Source of the DNA: Paralichthys olivaceus
Lineage: Eukaryota; Chordata; Actinopteri; Pleuronectiformes; Paralichthyidae
NCBI RefSeq assembly: GCF_024713975.1
Contig: NC_091112.1
Location: forward strand, 6,820,501-6,884,500
Length of the DNA stretch: 64,000 nucleotides
Reading direction: 5' to 3'
Shown here: piece after piece, positions 61,201-64,000 of the stretch
How the letters are laid out: every line of letters starts with the position of its first letter
Position numbering within the stretch: position 1 is the stretch's first letter
The notes under the pieces: generated by a model
What the model saw: the letters and a program-made list of their open reading frames with translations, nothing else
Database searches by the model: none
What the model was told of the DNA's origin: nothing
Translations under genes and position numbers: made by a program

Positions 61201-64000
61201 AACTGTTCACTATCAAAGATCTATTAATGCATATATCAAGTGATATTTAATCTCGTTGACTGATTAAAATAACCTCAAATCACAAACTGAACGTCACACA
61301 ACCTCTTTCTCTTTGCGCTCCAGAGCTTCCCGCTCCGTCTGTAACTGAGCCTCCAGTGTTGAGTGTCTGGTCTCAGTGATGGATGCATGCTGTTTCTTTT
61401 GTTCCACCTGCAACGCACACATACATTAAAATCACACATGAAAAAAAGTAATTAGCTCAGCAGTTGTTTACGACATCCGTGGAAAGACATGAAGAAACAA
61501 AGCCTTGCCATAGAACAGATTTCCAAAGGAAGCGACACATGTTTTGATTTGAAAATCCTGTATCGTGCTACTAGCACTCAATTTGCAATTTGTCCACTGA
61601 GCAAAGGAGAATTACCTACACCACTTTTTTTCTTCACTCACCACAGCCCCCCACCAACACTGGGGGGCAATCTTGACAGTTTATAGCCACAGCTCAGTGT
61701 CATCATCACTAAAAGCAAACTGCTGAGGCGGCTGAAGTACACCCACCCACATATTGTTCTCCTTCTGTGAACATCCTGTCCCTCCTCCCGTTCCTCCACT
61801 AGCTGTCACCTCATCTACATGCTCTCTCACAAACACCCTCAGCCAGGCTTCACACGCTATTGTTCAGGTTTTTTCTTTCTTGCAGTGTCTGCTTTAGTCT
61901 GCAGCACATTGTTCCTTTCCCCTCTCCCCTCCCATTCCTTACCTTCTCCAGGGACTCAGCGCTGGCCAGCAGGGCCTGCTCCAGCTCGCGGATGCGGCTC
62001 TCCAGCTTGTCAATCTCTTCGTCGCGCTCTCCCAACTCACGACGCAGCTGCTCCGAGCTGAGCAGCAGCTCACTGCACCAATCCGCCTTCTCCTTCAGCT
62101 GGGAGGTCAGCTGGTCCACCTGATAGTGAGAGGAAGAGAGAGAGAGAGAGAGAGCGAGGAGAGGGAGAGAGAGGAGGGGGGGGTCTTTTAATGAGATTCT
62201 TTCACAGACGCCACTCGCCACAGCATAGCTGATACAAGTACAGCTAGCTGGGAGGTCAGCTGATCCACCTGAGAAAGGAGGGGGCCAGGAGAGAAAAGAG
62301 GTGCAGGGACAGAAGGGAGAGAGAGATTCCATTCAGGGGGACACAAACAGAGCAAAACAATAACCAGGAGGACGGCTGGCAGGTAACTGATCCACCTGTG
62401 AGATGGCAAAACAGCAGCAGATCAATGAGCGGGAGCAAAAGGACGAGGCAGGGTTTGTTGAGGATGAGCTGGGAAATGAAAATGATCCAACGTGTCCTTA
62501 TTCTAGAAACAGCATCTACTTTATAAACTTTCCACTGTTCGATCAAACAAGAAGATTATGTTTCTTCAACAAAAACTGATAAATATATATATTGTTTTTA
62601 AGGTTCTGAGATGCAATTCAGATCAAGAAGATGAAACTGCACTAAGGCTGATGAAATACATCCTTTCACTGGCAGCTCTTCATCAAATATTTATATGACT
62701 CTAGTGTAGTACAGACTCTTCATGAGAGCACTTGAGCGCAGAATGGGTTATTAATATTTTTTTAAGCTTGACTTTACCAGAATTTCTACACTATTTCCTG
62801 CACGATTTTCTGCTCTGGAAATTAAGTTTATTATGATGATTATTATTATCTTATTACAATAATTTAAATTGTTTTATTTTTCATTAATGAAATAATATAT
62901 ATATACATATATATATATAAGTATGAAAAAGTTTAGAATTTCAACATTATTAAAGCAAGATTTAGTCTAATTCTTACAAACCAAACATGCATCTCAGGTT
63001 ATTTTACTTATTCCATTCACATTTTGTATAACTTAATTTTTTTATCTGTTTTGCTGATGAGGACATTTGAGGGAGAGACAGGAGGATGGATCAGAATGAG
63101 ACAGGGCTGTGTTGTGAAGTTCAGAAGTAAAACAATAAAGCAGATCCAAACAGAGGGAACCGAGAGAGACAGGGGTGACAGAGACGGAGAGGGTCATTAA
63201 TTGCTACAGGGTCGGGCAGGATCACTTAAATTGCTCTCTGGGGGAGACTTGACTCTACATGAAGCTAGAAGCAATACCTTAAAGGTTACTCCGTCCACCT
63301 GCAATAGCCACGAGGGAGAAAAGGCAGCAGCATAAGGGATCAGAGGATGGAGAGTTCAAGGGCAAAAGGGAGGAGAAAGCACTTAGTGATGAAAGTGTGG
63401 CACAAGTCTCTGGAAATGATAAAAGTGATAAAGTTGAAGCAGAAGTGCAAGTGGGGAATAATATGTGTATATATGCAACAAACAAAAGGAACACATAGCA
63501 TTACCCAAAGACAAAACAGAGAAACTTAAGTTAATTTATCCTGTGAACTGTCACCATGACCCTGACAAGAGTTTTCACTTGTCGAACCTGACATTAGGAG
63601 TCACATTACACATTGTTATTGTCCTTCTGTCAGAATACACATGATGCAGACACTTTGCTTTATTTCTGACAAAATTCTGCAGTGACTAACTTTAGCACTC
63701 CCAGTGTTTTGTGAATTTTAGGATCATTGCAATTAAACCTACTATTACACAACTTTCAAACTGACAAAGGTTAATCCCACTTATTCTCCTGCATAGCTCT
63801 CACACTGGGTGGGATCATTTTTCAAACAGCACAAGTAATTCTACCAGCTCTTTGTGCGAGTCCGACCTAAATGTTGTAGCCACAACAATGAGCATCTCTA
63901 TTACTGCCTGGTACACAGTGAACAGAGCTTTCTCCTGTTACCTCTCGGTTTCTTTGCTCAGAGCCTGCCTGAAGCTTCTGTGGATTCTTCAGCTGCTTCT
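49255..64000 (-). CDS. akap9: A-kinase anchoring protein 9 (AKAP450), C-terminal half
   Basis: AKAP9 is a giant coiled-coil scaffold at Golgi and centrosome that anchors PKA, phosphatases and gamma-tubulin complexes. Twenty-nine minus-strand exons (the first cut by the window edge) give about 2170 codons; human has about 3900. Exons: 64000-63942, 62119-61943, 61407-61303, 60910-60758, 60287-60201, 59789-58746, 58469-58332, 58254-58210, 58115-57984, 57819-57775, 57648-56215, 55891-55834, 55300-55179, 54954-54766, 54674-54507, 54048-53850, 53709-53514, 53221-53071, 52960-52616, 52420-52121, 52028-51820, 51656-51551, 51373-51179, 51018-50815, 50667-50435, 50339-50245, 50151-50001, 49775-49645, 49298-49255. 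Phases agree at every junction. Nearly all of it is coiled coil. The PACT domain includes ESFRKALIYQKKYLLLLLGG and RFRSAVRVSIALSR. The end, YDPDRALTDYISRLEALQRR then LHFGLRR, matches human. Convergence with cyp51a1 is conserved. Confidence 0.95.
50001..50667 (-). other. PACT centrosome-targeting domain exons of akap9
   Basis: Three exons (50667-50435, 50339-50245, 50151-50001) encode the conserved PACT region shared by pericentrin and AKAP9, known to target both proteins to centrosomes. Visible hallmarks are KYLRSESFRKALIYQKKYLL, LGGFQECEEATLSLLSRMGG, MRFRSAVRVSIALSR and FLVKRWHKATG. The Ser-rich linker that follows is poorly conserved. Confidence 0.93.
56760..57600 (-). repeat. tandem heptad-multiple coiled-coil repeats inside one akap9 exon
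   Basis: Within the 1434-nt exon, eight consecutive units share a core such as RQQNEKLQEELQVRELSISK. Four are long (about 42 residues, 126 nt, starting LIKDVDSTKEELN) and four are short (28 residues, 84 nt, starting NRQQ). The order is long, long, long, short, long, short, short, short. Both lengths are exact multiples of seven, so the coiled-coil register is kept. The units are nearly identical in places, pointing to recent unequal exchange. Open frames on the other strand and in other frames here are shadows. Confidence 0.9.
62095..62400 (-). repeat. copies of an akap9 exon start in the upstream intron
   Basis: The true exon begins at 62119 with GTGGACCAGCTGACCTCCCA after an acceptor AG. 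The same block recurs with acceptor at 62268 (GTGGATCAGCTGACCTCCCA, one change in the first 20 bases). A weaker copy follows at 62395 (GTGGATCAGTTACCTGCCAG). Purine-rich intron sequence next to the first two copies is also similar. The copies encode VDQLTSQL or VDQL and then diverge. They could be decayed duplicates or alternative splice sites. A 27-nt in-frame use of the second copy (62268-62242, ending before GTACTT) is possible but unproven. Confidence 0.6.
63278..63298 (-). other. candidate 21-nt in-frame microexon of akap9
   Basis: On the minus strand, CTATTGCAG precedes GTGGACGGAGTAACCTTTAAG, followed by the donor GTATTG. The 21 bases encode VDGVTFK in the same phase as both flanking exons, so inclusion would add seven residues without a frame change. 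The start VD matches the neighbouring exon-start copies. The acceptor pyrimidine tract is only moderate, so this could be chance or a decayed duplicate. Confidence 0.35.

Noticed and set aside
62130-62180. GA-rich tract as a functional element
   Set aside because: It is simple purine repeat within an intron next to the duplicated exon starts; nothing beyond low complexity supports a function.

Overview
This window is vertebrate nuclear DNA, almost certainly from a ray-finned teleost. Genes are split into many short exons with GT-AG introns. One intronless gene belongs to the fish-expanded rapunzel family. The spaces between genes carry typical teleost debris: CA/TG and GATA microsatellites, tRNA-like repeat fragments and short non-autonomous repeats. 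I saw no rRNA, true tRNA, CRISPR array or virus-like element.

Layout. 1-9.98 kb: no recognisable gene; repeat fragments, one CpG-rich patch (about 4.6-4.9 kb) and one unassigned candidate exon on the minus strand (2861-2968). 10.25-27.1 kb: mrpl24 (-), hdgf (-), prcc (+), mrpl9 (-). The first three keep the order and orientation known from human 1q23; MRPL9 lies on human 1q21. 28.05-36.3 kb: a TMEM272-like four-pass membrane protein (-), a secreted PI-PLC-like enzyme (-) and a single-exon rapunzel-like gene (+). 38.4-64 kb: krit1/ccm1 (+), cyp51a1 (+) and the C-terminal half of akap9 (-, running off the right edge). This last group is the human 7q21.2 block in conserved order and orientation, without LRRD1.

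The window therefore joins two ancient syntenic blocks, with three small genes at the junction. Functionally the genes are mostly independent: two mitochondrial ribosomal proteins, two nuclear proteins (HDGF, PRCC), a junction/vascular signalling scaffold (KRIT1), a sterol-synthesis P450 (CYP51A1) and a Golgi/centrosome scaffold (AKAP9). Exon boundaries were read by eye from splice signals and reading phase. For every complete spliced gene the exon lengths sum to an intact reading frame.

The most interesting material lies in akap9. One 1434-nt exon carries eight tandem coiled-coil repeats whose lengths (42 and 28 residues) are exact heptad multiples. Just upstream there is a tandem duplication of exon pairs. 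Further upstream, introns hold several copies of one exon's splice acceptor and first codons, including a possible in-frame 21-nt microexon. No previously undescribed biological system is evident; these are gene-structure and regulatory observations.
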